Of a stretch of 64,000 nucleotides of DNA, positions 34,685 through 41,991 are shown piece after piece; within the stretch, counting starts at the first letter, position 1; every line of letters starts with the position of its first letter. The stretch spans positions 3,240,929-3,304,928 of the forward strand of contig NZ_JACCFW010000001.1 of the NCBI RefSeq assembly GCF_013410455.1, written 5' to 3'. Position numbers and translations under genes: made by a program. This stretch comes from Allobranchiibius huperziae (GTDB taxonomy: Bacteria > Actinomycetota > Actinomycetes > Actinomycetales > Dermatophilaceae). Below the pieces are notes generated by a model. The model had not been told where the DNA came from. It was given only the letters and a program-made list of their open reading frames with translations, and did not search any database.

Positions 34685-34734
34685 CGGTTGTCAGCGGATC
34701 TGTGGCGCCGACGCCTCCTACCCGCTGACAACCG
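34685..34734. terminator. Inverted repeat between convergent genes
   Basis: CGGTTGTCAGCGG (34685-34697) and its exact complement (34722-34734) enclose 24 nt with a small GGCG-GCC element inside. It lies between the rraA stop (34670) and the phosphatase stop (34747). The architecture resembles the element at 24639-24710: perfect outer arms with a long structured interior. It probably serves both directions. Confidence 0.65.
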
Positions 34735-34746
34735 ACGGGAAAGTCG

Positions 34747-35400
34747 TCAGCCGGCGCCGGTCGGGTCGGCCTCGGCGGTGTCGGGCAGGTCGTCCACCAG
34801 GCCGCCCGCCGGGGTCTTCTGCCACGAGACGAGTCGCCAGCCGGAGCTCTGGTCGCCCTCCAGGGTGACGATGCCGGTGTTGTCCAGCGGCTCCGCCGCC
34901 AGGTCGCCGGTGCCCGTGCAACGCAGGCCCGACCAGGTGCGGATGAGCGCGCCGTGGCTCACCAGGACGGCAGACTCCAGGCCACGGTCGCAGACCGAAC
35001 CAACCGCCGCATCAACGCGTTTGAGCATCTGGTGACCGTCCTCACCACCGGGTGTGGACGCGTCCAGATCGCCGTCGCGCCACAGCTGCAGCGTCGTGAT
35101 GTAGGCCGTGATGCTGGTCTCGTCGGTACGCCGCTCGAGGGCGCCCGCCTGCACCTCGAACACGCCGGGCAGCACCTGGACCGGGAGGCCGCGGGCTGCC
35201 GCCAGCGGCTGCGCGGTGAGCTGGGCGCGGGTGGCCTCGGAGGCGAAGACTGCCTGCACGTCCTGACCGGCCAGCGCCTCGACCAGGGCCTCCGCCTGGC
35301 GAGCGCCGAGATCGGTCAGGCCGGGTCCGGGGAGAAAGGTGTCCAGGGAACGCTCGACGTTCGCGGGGGTCTGTCCGTGCCGCACCAGCATCAACCGCAT
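34747..35400 (-). CDS. Histidine phosphatase family protein
   Basis: A 217-residue phosphoglycerate-mutase-like enzyme. The catalytic His is in LMLVRHGQTPAN (His8), with the second conserved His in LVSHGALI near residue 150 and Arg in VFASEATRAQLT. Probably a broad-specificity phosphatase. GACGAT ends 6 nt before the ATG. A second, unrelated member of the family is encoded 500 bp away on the other strand. Confidence 0.92.
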   Translation of the reverse strand: MRLMLVRHGQTPANVERSLDTFLPGPGLTDLGARQAEALVEALAGQDVQAVFASEATRAQLTAQPLAAARGLPVQVLPGVFEVQAGALERRTDETSITAYITTLQLWRDGDLDASTPGGEDGHQMLKRVDAAVGSVCDRGLESAVLVSHGALIRTWSGLRCTGTGDLAAEPLDNTGIVTLEGDQSSGWRLVSWQKTPAGGLVDDLPDTAEADPTGAG

Positions 35401-35548
35401 GCGCTCATCGTCGCAGGCGAGCCGGATCCGGCCGAGTGCGGACCGCCTTGGTCAGTTCGATCTCGTTGACCGACAACGAAGTCGGCATCATCCCCGCGTC
35501 ACCGGAACGGCACAGCAACCCCACAGACTGCGCCGCCAACCTCTGCCC

Positions 35549-35839
35549 ATGAACACTTCTCCCGCCGCAGGCGCCACCACCACTTCCCTCTCGTTCAACC
35601 GGCTGCGCCGCACCCTTGCCGCCGTCGCCGCCGGCGCCGGCGTCGCCGTCGTCGGTATCTCCGCGATGCCCGGCACTGCACACGCCGCCGGGGTCGCCAC
35701 CGGCTACCGCTACGTGCCGGCGTCGTCGGACCGGGCCGCCTCCTCGGTCACGCCCACCTCGCTGCCCGCGCAGAACCTCGAGAGCTCCGCCGTCCTGCGC
35801 TACACCGTGACCGCCGACGGGTCGCTGCGCCGCATCTGA
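35549..35839 (+). CDS. Small secreted hypothetical protein
   Basis: A 96-residue protein with a long signal peptide (residues 1-47: polar start, RLRRTLAAVAAGAGVAVVGISA core, AHAAG cleavage region), leaving a mature peptide of about 50 Ser/Thr-rich residues without Cys. CAACCT ends 6 nt before the ATG. No homolog was recognised; the signal peptide and its position between two real genes favour a genuine gene. Confidence 0.6.
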   Translation: MNTSPAAGATTTSLSFNRLRRTLAAVAAGAGVAVVGISAMPGTAHAAGVATGYRYVPASSDRAASSVTPTSLPAQNLESSAVLRYTVTADGSLRRI

Positions 35840-35904
35840 CCCGCGCTCAGCGGCACCCGGGTGTCTGCGGCGATGGCCGCGTGCCCGATGTCATCATCTG
35901 CCGT

Positions 35905-36600
35905 ATGACGCGCTCGGTCTTCCTGGTCCGCCACGGGCAGGCGTCGTTCGGCAAGGCCGACTACGACCAGCTCTCCCCAATCGGGCGCCAGCAGGCACGG
36001 GCGCTGGGCGAGTCCTTCGAGCGGCGGGAGTTCCGCCCGGACCGGATCGTCTGCGGGTCGATGAAGCGCCACCAGCAGACCGTCGCCGAGATCATGGCCG
36101 GCGCCCAGCTGGAGGACCTCGAGGTCGACAGCGACCCGGCCTGGAACGAACTGGACCACGTCGAGGTCATCACCGGCTACAAGCCGGCCTACCGCAACAT
36201 GCTGGTCCTGAAGGCCGACATGGTCCGCACCCTGCGGCCGCGCGCCGCGTTCGAGGACATGTTCGTCAACGCGATCCTGCGCTGGGCGGGAGGGGAGCAC
36301 GACGGCGACTACCGCGAGACCTTCGCGGCGTTCACCGACCGGGTCGCGGGCGCGCTCGACGGGCTGGCGGCGTCCGTGGAGGAGGGTGAGCGCGTGCTCG
36401 TCGTGTCCTCGATCGGCGTCATCGCCTGGGTGGTCACACGACTGCTCGGCGGCCAGACGGACCCGACCTGGCGCGAGCTGTCGATGGCCGGCTACAACAC
36501 CGGTGTGACCCGCCTGCAGATCGACAGGTCGGGCCCGCACCTACTGACCTTCAACGAGATCAGCCACCTCGAGATCGCCCGGCTGCTCACCCACCGTTGA
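35905..36600 (+). CDS. Histidine phosphatase family protein, longer type
   Basis: A 231-residue phosphoglycerate-mutase-like protein starting MTRSVFLVRHGQASFGKADYD (catalytic His10). It carries IVCGSMKRHQQT (Arg/His pocket), the acid residue in WNELDHVEV, and a changed second motif LVVSSIGVIAW, where the usual second His (SHGG) is replaced by Ser-Ile. That loss could lower or remove phosphatase activity. CATCAT ends 7 nt before the ATG. Confidence 0.87.
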   Translation: MTRSVFLVRHGQASFGKADYDQLSPIGRQQARALGESFERREFRPDRIVCGSMKRHQQTVAEIMAGAQLEDLEVDSDPAWNELDHVEVITGYKPAYRNMLVLKADMVRTLRPRAAFEDMFVNAILRWAGGEHDGDYRETFAAFTDRVAGALDGLAASVEEGERVLVVSSIGVIAWVVTRLLGGQTDPTWRELSMAGYNTGVTRLQIDRSGPHLLTFNEISHLEIARLLTHR

Positions 36601-36621
36601 CGACGCGTCGAGCGCACGCGA

Positions 36622-38394
36622 TCAGCGCAGCTTGGGCGCCTTGCCTGCCGCGACCTCGTCGGAGTACCCGTCGTAGAGCGGCACGTACTCCGCCTTGCCG
36701 AGCACGTAGACCTCGTCCTCGCCGGCGTCCTGGAATCCCTGGTCGCGCAGCTCGACCTTGCGGCTCTTGAAGGTGCTGGTGTGCTCCAGGGACGCAACCA
36801 ACCGGATGAAGAGCGGCACGGCGTACGGCGGGAGGCTGTCGATCAGGTGGTCGGCCATCGCCCGCCCATCGAAGCTCGCGCCCTCGACGAGCTGCACGGC
36901 GGCCATACCGGCCTTGCCGTCGGTGCCCGGCACCTCGACACCGTAGACCGAGCAGTCCTCGACGTCGTGCGCGTGCCCGAGCGCCGCCTCGACCTGGGTG
37001 GTAGCGACGTTCTCACCCTTCCAACGGAAGGTGTCGCCGACCCGGTCGACGAAGGCCACGTGCTGCATGCCCTGCTTGCGCACCAGGTCGCCGGTGTTGA
37101 ACCAGCAGTCGCCGCTCTTGAACCCGTTGCGCACCAGCTTGCGCTCGGACGCGTCGTCGTCGGTGTAGCCGTCGAACGGCTGCCGGTCGGTCACCTTCGC
37201 CAGGAGCAGCCCGACCTCGCCGACCCGCACCGTCTCGAGGCGGCCGCGCGCGTTACGACGCGGCTCGCCGGTCTCGTTGTCGTAGGCCACCACCTTGTGC
37301 GGCAGCGGGCACATGCCGGCCGTCTCGTCGACGTCGAGCGCGTTGATGAAGGCGATGTTGCACTCGCTGGCGCCGTAGAACTCGGCGATGCGCTTGATCG
37401 CGAAGCGCTCCTGGAACTCCTTCCAGATGTCAGCGCGCAGACCGTTCCCGACGATGACGCGGATGTTGTGCCGGGTGTCGTCCGGGGACGGCTTCTGGGC
37501 GAGCAGGTATCGGCACAGCTCGCCGATGTAGACGAACGACGTTGCGTCGTAGTGGCGTACGTCGTCCCAGAACCTGCTGGCCGAGAACTTCGGCGCGACC
37601 GCCATGGCCGCACCCCCGTGCAGGACGGCGCCGAGGGCGACCGTCACGGAGTTGTTGTGGTAGAGCGGCAGGGAGCAGTAGAGCGTGTCCTCGCCGTTCA
37701 GCCGGACGCCGAGCGCGCCCAGGCCGCCGTACGACTTCAGCCAGCGGAAGTGGCTCATCACCGATGCCTTCGGCATGCCGGTGGTGCCCGAGGTGAAGAT
37801 GAAGTACGCGCGTTCGTTGGCGACGATCTGGGCGGTGACCTTGGGGTCGTCGCTGGAGGCGCCGGCCGACATCTGCTTCAACTCCGACATCGTCATCACG
37901 TGCTGGGAGTCGACGATGTCGCCGGCGGTCGCGAGGTCGTCGCGCAGGTCGTCGCCGATGACGACCACGCGCGCCCCGAGGATGCCGATGCTGTGCGCGA
38001 GCACCTCGCCGCGCTGGTTGTAGTTGAGCAGTCCCGCCACCGCGCCGAGCTTCACGACCGCCAGCATCACCAGCAGGTTCTCGATGTCGTTGGCGGCCAT
38101 CAGGCCGACCACGTCGCCGCGCTGCACGCCCTCGCCGATCAGGGTGTACGCGTACCGGTTGATCTGCGCGTTCGCCTCGCCGTAGGTCACGACGCGGTCG
38201 CCGCCCTTGAGGAACGGGCGGTCCGGGTGCGCCGCCGCCTCGTCCTGGAAGACCGAGCCGATGGACATCACGGCGGTCGGCTTGAGGGTCAGGCCCGGAC
38301 CCTTGGTGATGGTGTGGCGCAGCTCGGGGAGCGCGCGCAGGCTGCCCTTGGCGAAGTCGAGGAGGGTGACACGCTGACGAGTGGTGGTGCTCAT
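36622..38394 (-). CDS. Long-chain acyl-CoA synthetase, FadD6-like
   Basis: A 590-residue adenylate-forming enzyme that activates fatty acids to acyl-CoA. The P-loop is FIFTSGTTGMPKAS (residues 198-211), with Ala where Gly is common. FYGASECNIAF is the A5 motif, CWFNTGDLVRKQGMQHVAFVDRVGDTFRWKGENVATTQVE covers A7-A8, and the Lys of STFKSRKVEL (A10) is near residue 550. The sequence most resembles the very-long-chain FATP/FadD6 branch. AAGGAA precedes the ATG. A TetR-like operator lies 34 bp upstream, consistent with fatty-acid control. Confidence 0.92.
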   Translation of the reverse strand: MSTTTRQRVTLLDFAKGSLRALPELRHTITKGPGLTLKPTAVMSIGSVFQDEAAAHPDRPFLKGGDRVVTYGEANAQINRYAYTLIGEGVQRGDVVGLMAANDIENLLVMLAVVKLGAVAGLLNYNQRGEVLAHSIGILGARVVVIGDDLRDDLATAGDIVDSQHVMTMSELKQMSAGASSDDPKVTAQIVANERAYFIFTSGTTGMPKASVMSHFRWLKSYGGLGALGVRLNGEDTLYCSLPLYHNNSVTVALGAVLHGGAAMAVAPKFSASRFWDDVRHYDATSFVYIGELCRYLLAQKPSPDDTRHNIRVIVGNGLRADIWKEFQERFAIKRIAEFYGASECNIAFINALDVDETAGMCPLPHKVVAYDNETGEPRRNARGRLETVRVGEVGLLLAKVTDRQPFDGYTDDDASERKLVRNGFKSGDCWFNTGDLVRKQGMQHVAFVDRVGDTFRWKGENVATTQVEAALGHAHDVEDCSVYGVEVPGTDGKAGMAAVQLVEGASFDGRAMADHLIDSLPPYAVPLFIRLVASLEHTSTFKSRKVELRDQGFQDAGEDEVYVLGKAEYVPLYDGYSDEVAAGKAPKLR

Positions 38395-38427
38395 GAAATT
38401 CCTTCGCGAGACGCGGGGGCACAGTGC

Positions 38428-38447
38428 AGGTTACGGATCAGTAACCT
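38428..38447. promoter_or_regulatory. Candidate TetR-type operator upstream of fadD
   Basis: AGGTTAC (38428-38434), six bases GGATCA, then GTAACCT (38441-38447) form a perfect 7-bp inverted repeat placed where the fadD promoter is expected. GTTAC-N6-GTAAC resembles operators of TetR-type regulators of fatty-acid metabolism. The regulator is not encoded in the window. Confidence 0.6.
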
Positions 38448-38461
38448 AAGCGATGTTAGCT

Positions 38462-38660
38462 GGATCACTGTGCCATAGCGAGCCGCTTCGGACAGTCGAA
38501 GTCCGATGCGGCGCCCGGCCGGGGCCGGATATCCGGTTGCGGCGGCGGGTTCAGCGCTGGGACCGTGGTGCTCATCATGAAGCTGTGAGTCCCTTCCCGC
38601 TCGCGCCCGCGGCCGCTGCCCGGCGAGCACCGAGTCCCATCGCCCCGAAGGGCATCTCTC
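38462..38660 (+). promoter_or_regulatory. Structured leader upstream of the ABC-F gene
   Basis: This 199-bp non-coding stretch has several potential hairpins: CGGAC/GTCCG (38489-38505), the perfect palindrome CCGGATATCCGG (38525-38536), and GCTCG...CGAGC further downstream, plus a minute ATG-AAG-CTG-TGA frame near 38577. ABC-F resistance genes are often controlled by attenuating leaders with short upstream frames, but no clear terminator with U-run is present. Confidence 0.35.
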
Positions 38661-40241
38661 TTGGCCTCCCCGCTCCTGCTGAACGACATCGTCAAGACGT
38701 ACCCCGACCGCGTCGTCCTGCCCGGCATCACCGCGTCCGTGCCACCGGGCGCCCGGGTCGGGCTGATCGGTGAGAACGGGTCGGGCAAGTCGACATTGCT
38801 GCGTATCGCCGCAGGCGCCGATGACGATTTCGCCGGCTCCGTGCAGCGTCCGGCCGATCTCGGCTTCCTCGCCCAGGACACCGGCCTCCCTCCGGACGCG
38901 CGCGTGGGTGAGGTGCTGCACGAGGCGCTGGCTCCGCTCCACCGCGGCGTGGCCGAGCTGCAGGCCGCCGCGGAGGGGCTGAGCGGCAAGGATCCGGTGA
39001 CCGCCGCGGCGTACGACGAGGCACTGGCCTGGGTCCGGTCGCACGACGCGTGGGACGCCGACCGGCGCGCGACCCTCGCGGCGGCCCGTCTCGGTCTGGC
39101 CGCCATCGACCCCGGTCGCGCGGTCGGCAGCCTCTCCGGAGGCCAGCGCACCCGACTCGCGCTGGCCGCGCTGCTCACCCGCAGGCCCGACGCACTGCTG
39201 CTGGACGAGCCGACCAACCACCTGGACGACAAAGGACTGGCGTTCCTGCAGAGCCAGCTGCGCGAAGCCGCGGGCGCTGTCCTCGTCGCCAGTCACGACC
39301 GGGTCTTCCTGGACGCCGTGTGCACCAGCACCCTCGATCTGGACCCGTCGCACTTCGGCACCGACGGCGAGGGTGGCCGGATGCACGCGGGCGACTACAC
39401 GGCGTACCGATCGCTCCAGCGCGCTGCCCGCATCCGATGGCAGGAGCGGTACGAGGCGCAGCAGGAAGAGCTCCGCGGGCTGCGCCAGGCCGCTCGGACG
39501 GTCGAGGCCGACGTCGCGCACGACCGCGGCCCGCGGGACGGCGACAAGTTCATCTACGGCTTCAAGGGAGCGCGGGTCCAGGCCACCGTCAGCCGGCGAC
39601 GACAGCAGGCCGAGCGCCGCATCGAGTCGCTCGAACGGGAGCGGATCCCCAAGCCGCCGCTACCGATCCGCTTCGCCGGTCGCTTCGACACGACGACCGC
39701 GGGCCGGGTGCGGCTGCGCGACGTGACGGTCCGCGGACGGCTGCACATCGCTCGACTCGACGTCGATCCGGGCGGCAAGCTGCTCGTCAGCGGTCGCAAC
39801 GGCGCCGGCAAGTCGACCCTGCTCGCAGTGCTCGCCGGGACCATCCCCGCCGACCAGGGCGTGGTGGACGTCCACGCCGCCCGGATCGGGCTGCTCGCCC
39901 AGGACGTGAGCCTGCCGGACCCGGACCTGACGCCGCTTCAGATGTACGAGACGCAGGAACCGTCGATCCCGTTGCGGGATCTGGGCCTTCTGCACCCTCG
40001 GCTGCTGAACGTGCCGTTGCTGACCCTCAGCATCGGGCAGGTACGCCGGGTCGAGCTCGCCGGCCTCATCGCCACTCAGCCGGACCTGCTGCTGCTCGAC
40101 GAACCCACCAATCACCTCTCGCTGCAACTCGTCGACGATCTCGAGTCCGCCCTGCAGGACACCCCCGCGACGGTCGTCCTCGCCTCGCACGACCGCTGGC
40201 TGCGGGCGCGCTGGACGGGTCGGGTGACGCACCTGCCCTGA
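38661..40241 (+). CDS. ABC-F family ATPase
   Basis: A 526-residue soluble protein with two ABC domains and no membrane part. First domain: Walker A GENGSGKST (about residues 38-46), signature LSGGQ, Walker B LLLDEPTNHLDD. A charged linker of about 80 residues (RWQERYEAQQEELRGLRQAARTVEADVAHDRG) follows. Second domain: GRNGAGKST and LSIGQ with a second DEPTNHLS. ABC-F proteins act on the ribosome, often protecting it from macrolide, lincosamide or pleuromutilin-type drugs; others are translation factors. The TTG start is preceded by GAAGGG. Confidence 0.9.
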   Translation: MASPLLLNDIVKTYPDRVVLPGITASVPPGARVGLIGENGSGKSTLLRIAAGADDDFAGSVQRPADLGFLAQDTGLPPDARVGEVLHEALAPLHRGVAELQAAAEGLSGKDPVTAAAYDEALAWVRSHDAWDADRRATLAAARLGLAAIDPGRAVGSLSGGQRTRLALAALLTRRPDALLLDEPTNHLDDKGLAFLQSQLREAAGAVLVASHDRVFLDAVCTSTLDLDPSHFGTDGEGGRMHAGDYTAYRSLQRAARIRWQERYEAQQEELRGLRQAARTVEADVAHDRGPRDGDKFIYGFKGARVQATVSRRRQQAERRIESLERERIPKPPLPIRFAGRFDTTTAGRVRLRDVTVRGRLHIARLDVDPGGKLLVSGRNGAGKSTLLAVLAGTIPADQGVVDVHAARIGLLAQDVSLPDPDLTPLQMYETQEPSIPLRDLGLLHPRLLNVPLLTLSIGQVRRVELAGLIATQPDLLLLDEPTNHLSLQLVDDLESALQDTPATVVLASHDRWLRARWTGRVTHLP

Positions 40242-40332
40242 AACGAACTGCCCGAACCGCGTCGTCGATGGAGCCGCACGAGCCGCAGACCCGTCGTACT
40301 GTGCACCCACGACGCGACCGAAGGGGGCTGAC

Positions 40333-41214
40333 GTGGACGAGCTGAGCGGTACGGCGATCGCGTGGCGGCCTCCGATCGCGCGGGCTCTGCTGGGGCTACG
40401 TCGGGCGGGGTCGCTCGCCTTCACCGAGGTGGTCGCGGAGAACATCGACCCGCGGGCGATCCCGGCGCAGCTGCGAGCGCTGCGCGACGCCGGCACCACC
40501 GTCGTCCCGCACGGCGTCACCCTCGGGCTGGCCGGCGCCGACGCGCCCCGGGGGGAGTCGCTGGAGCGGCTCGCCGAGCTCGCCGTCGCGTTCGACGCGC
40601 CGATCGTCAGCGAGCACGTGGCGTTCGTCCGCGCGGCCTCCACCGCGGATCCGCTGCACGGCGACGTGCTGGAAGCGGGGCACCTGATGCCACCGGCACG
40701 GACCAGGGACGGCCTCGACGTCCTGGTCGCCAATGTCGAGGCTGCACAACGGGTTCTGCCCGTGCCGCTCGCCCTGGAGAACATCGCCGCCCTGCTCTCG
40801 TGGCCGGAGGACGAGTACGACGAACCGGAGTTCCTGACCGAGCTCACCGACCGCACCGGCGTCCTCCTGGTGCTCGACATCGCCAACCTCTACTCCAGCG
40901 CGATCGCCCAGGGCCGGGACCCGTACGCCGAGCTCGCCCGCTTCCCGCTCGACCGGGTCGCTTACGTGCACATCGCCGGTGGCGAACACCGCGACGGGTT
41001 GTACCTGGACGCCCACGCGGCCGCCGTCGTGCCTGAGGTGCTCGATATGCTGAGCGCGTTCGTCGCAGCGGCCGTGCGCCGGCGCACGGACGGGCGCCGC
41101 CCCGGAGTGCTGCTCGAACGTGACAGCGACATCAGGACAGCCGCTGTGCTCGCGGACCTGGAGGCGATCGACCGGGCGGTCGAGGACGGGGCCGCGCGTG
41201 CGCTCGCTCGATGA
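40333..41214 (+). CDS. MNIO family oxidase (DUF692, MbnB/TglH-like)
   Basis: A 293-residue TIM-barrel protein of the multinuclear non-heme iron oxidase family, whose members modify Cys residues in peptides. Metal-ligand and pocket segments are present in order: FTEVVAEN (E32, E36), PHG (H60), SEHVAF (E94, H95), LALEN (E149), LDIANLY (D182, N185), VHIAGG (H213), LDAH (D226, H228) and LLERDSD (E262). It starts with GTG after AAGGGGG at 5 nt. It heads a coupled operon with a small partner and a Cys-rich protein, the gene order expected of an MNIO, recruiting partner and substrate. Confidence 0.88.
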   Translation: MDELSGTAIAWRPPIARALLGLRRAGSLAFTEVVAENIDPRAIPAQLRALRDAGTTVVPHGVTLGLAGADAPRGESLERLAELAVAFDAPIVSEHVAFVRAASTADPLHGDVLEAGHLMPPARTRDGLDVLVANVEAAQRVLPVPLALENIAALLSWPEDEYDEPEFLTELTDRTGVLLVLDIANLYSSAIAQGRDPYAELARFPLDRVAYVHIAGGEHRDGLYLDAHAAAVVPEVLDMLSAFVAAAVRRRTDGRRPGVLLERDSDIRTAAVLADLEAIDRAVEDGAARALAR

Positions 41215-41662
41215 GCAGCGTGCCGCCCTGCGCGGCAGGCAGCACGAGGTGACGGCCGCGCTGTTGCGCGGTGAGGCGCCTCAGGGATTCGGGCAGGTCG
41301 CAGCACGGCATACGTCGCGCATCCTGCTCGGCAAACGCGCCGACGACGTCGCGGACGGGTGCCCCGAGCTCACCGAACTGCCCGGCTGGCGGGCGCGGTT
41401 CGCGCAGTACGCCGGCTCCCATCCCGCGCAGGGATGCGCGCACACGCAGCTGTCGGATTTCACCCGGTGGCTGCGGGTCGCGCCGGACCTCGGCCCGCCC
41501 GAACGCGAGTGGCTACGGGTCGCAGATGTGCACGCGTCACGAAAACGCGCGACTATCGCCCAGATTCGCGGTCGGCGCACGATACTCATCGGGCTGGGCC
41601 GCCAGGTCTGGCGACTGTCACTTCCGGCGCGCCCGCGCCGTCATCCGGGGGGATTCGAATGA
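41198..41662 (+). CDS. MNIO partner protein, small DUF2063-like
   Basis: A 154-residue protein with GTG start, overlapping the MNIO gene by 17 nt and the next gene by 4 nt. Residues 2-85 show a helical pattern resembling the N-terminal half of DUF2063/MbnC-type partners (QHEVTAALLRGEAPQGFG, then LPGWRARFAQYAGSHPAQGCAHTQLSDFTRWL). The tail is basic (RKRATIAQIRGRRTILIGLGRQVWRL). Such partners bind the precursor and stimulate the oxidase. Similarity is by eye, and position makes the assignment likelier than sequence alone. Confidence 0.68.
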   Translation: MRSLDEQRAALRGRQHEVTAALLRGEAPQGFGQVAARHTSRILLGKRADDVADGCPELTELPGWRARFAQYAGSHPAQGCAHTQLSDFTRWLRVAPDLGPPEREWLRVADVHASRKRATIAQIRGRRTILIGLGRQVWRLSLPARPRRHPGGFE

Positions 41663-41976
41663 CTGCTCTGATCGTCGGAGGTTTCATCACGCTGATCTCC
41701 ATGGCCGTGATCGTCGTGTTCGTGGTGATCCTGGTCGTGGTGGCCAAGAACGTCGCGGCCGGCAGGAAGAAGGCGCCCCCAGGCCCCGCTCGGGGCCGCC
41801 GGTGGACGGACACCGGCACGAGCGGTGCCGGCTTCGTGGACGGCGGATCGCACCACGGCGGCGGCAGCCACCACTCTTGCTCCTCCAGCTCGTGCTCGTC
41901 GAACTCCTGCTCCTCGAGCTCGTGCGGAGGTGGCTCCTCCTGCGGTGGCGGCGGATCTTCCTGTGGCAGCAGCTGA
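41659..41976 (+). CDS. Membrane-anchored His/Cys/Ser/Gly-rich protein, candidate MNIO substrate
   Basis: A 105-residue protein. Residues 4-29 are one membrane helix, followed by a basic stretch (K30, R36-K38, R45-R48) that should keep the tail in the cytoplasm. The tail has two His pairs (65-66 and 71-72) and six Cys at 74, 79, 84, 89, 95 and 102, each after Ser, spaced x4, x4, x4, x5, x6 in Ser and Gly. Its ATG overlaps the partner stop (ATGA). The regular, solvent-exposed Cys and the MNIO next door mark it as the likely modified product, perhaps a membrane-tied metal chelator. Confidence 0.8.
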   Translation: MTALIVGGFITLISMAVIVVFVVILVVVAKNVAAGRKKAPPGPARGRRWTDTGTSGAGFVDGGSHHGGGSHHSCSSSSCSSNSCSSSSCGGGSSCGGGGSSCGSS

Positions 41977-41991
41977 TCCGCACCGCGCGCA

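Noticed and set aside
38577-38588. ATG-AAG-CTG-TGA before the ABC-F gene as a true regulatory mini-gene
   Set aside because: Too short to judge, with no clear ribosome-binding site; kept only as part of the leader description.
41211-41300. ATG at 41211 as the start of the MNIO partner
   Set aside because: It is out of frame with the long open frame; GTG at 41198 is in frame and gives the usual short overlap.
40333-41976. MNIO operon as a methanobactin or bufferin locus
   Set aside because: The candidate substrate lacks a methanobactin-like leader, the Cys motifs of those peptides and the expected transport genes, and it is membrane-anchored. Only the enzyme family is shared.
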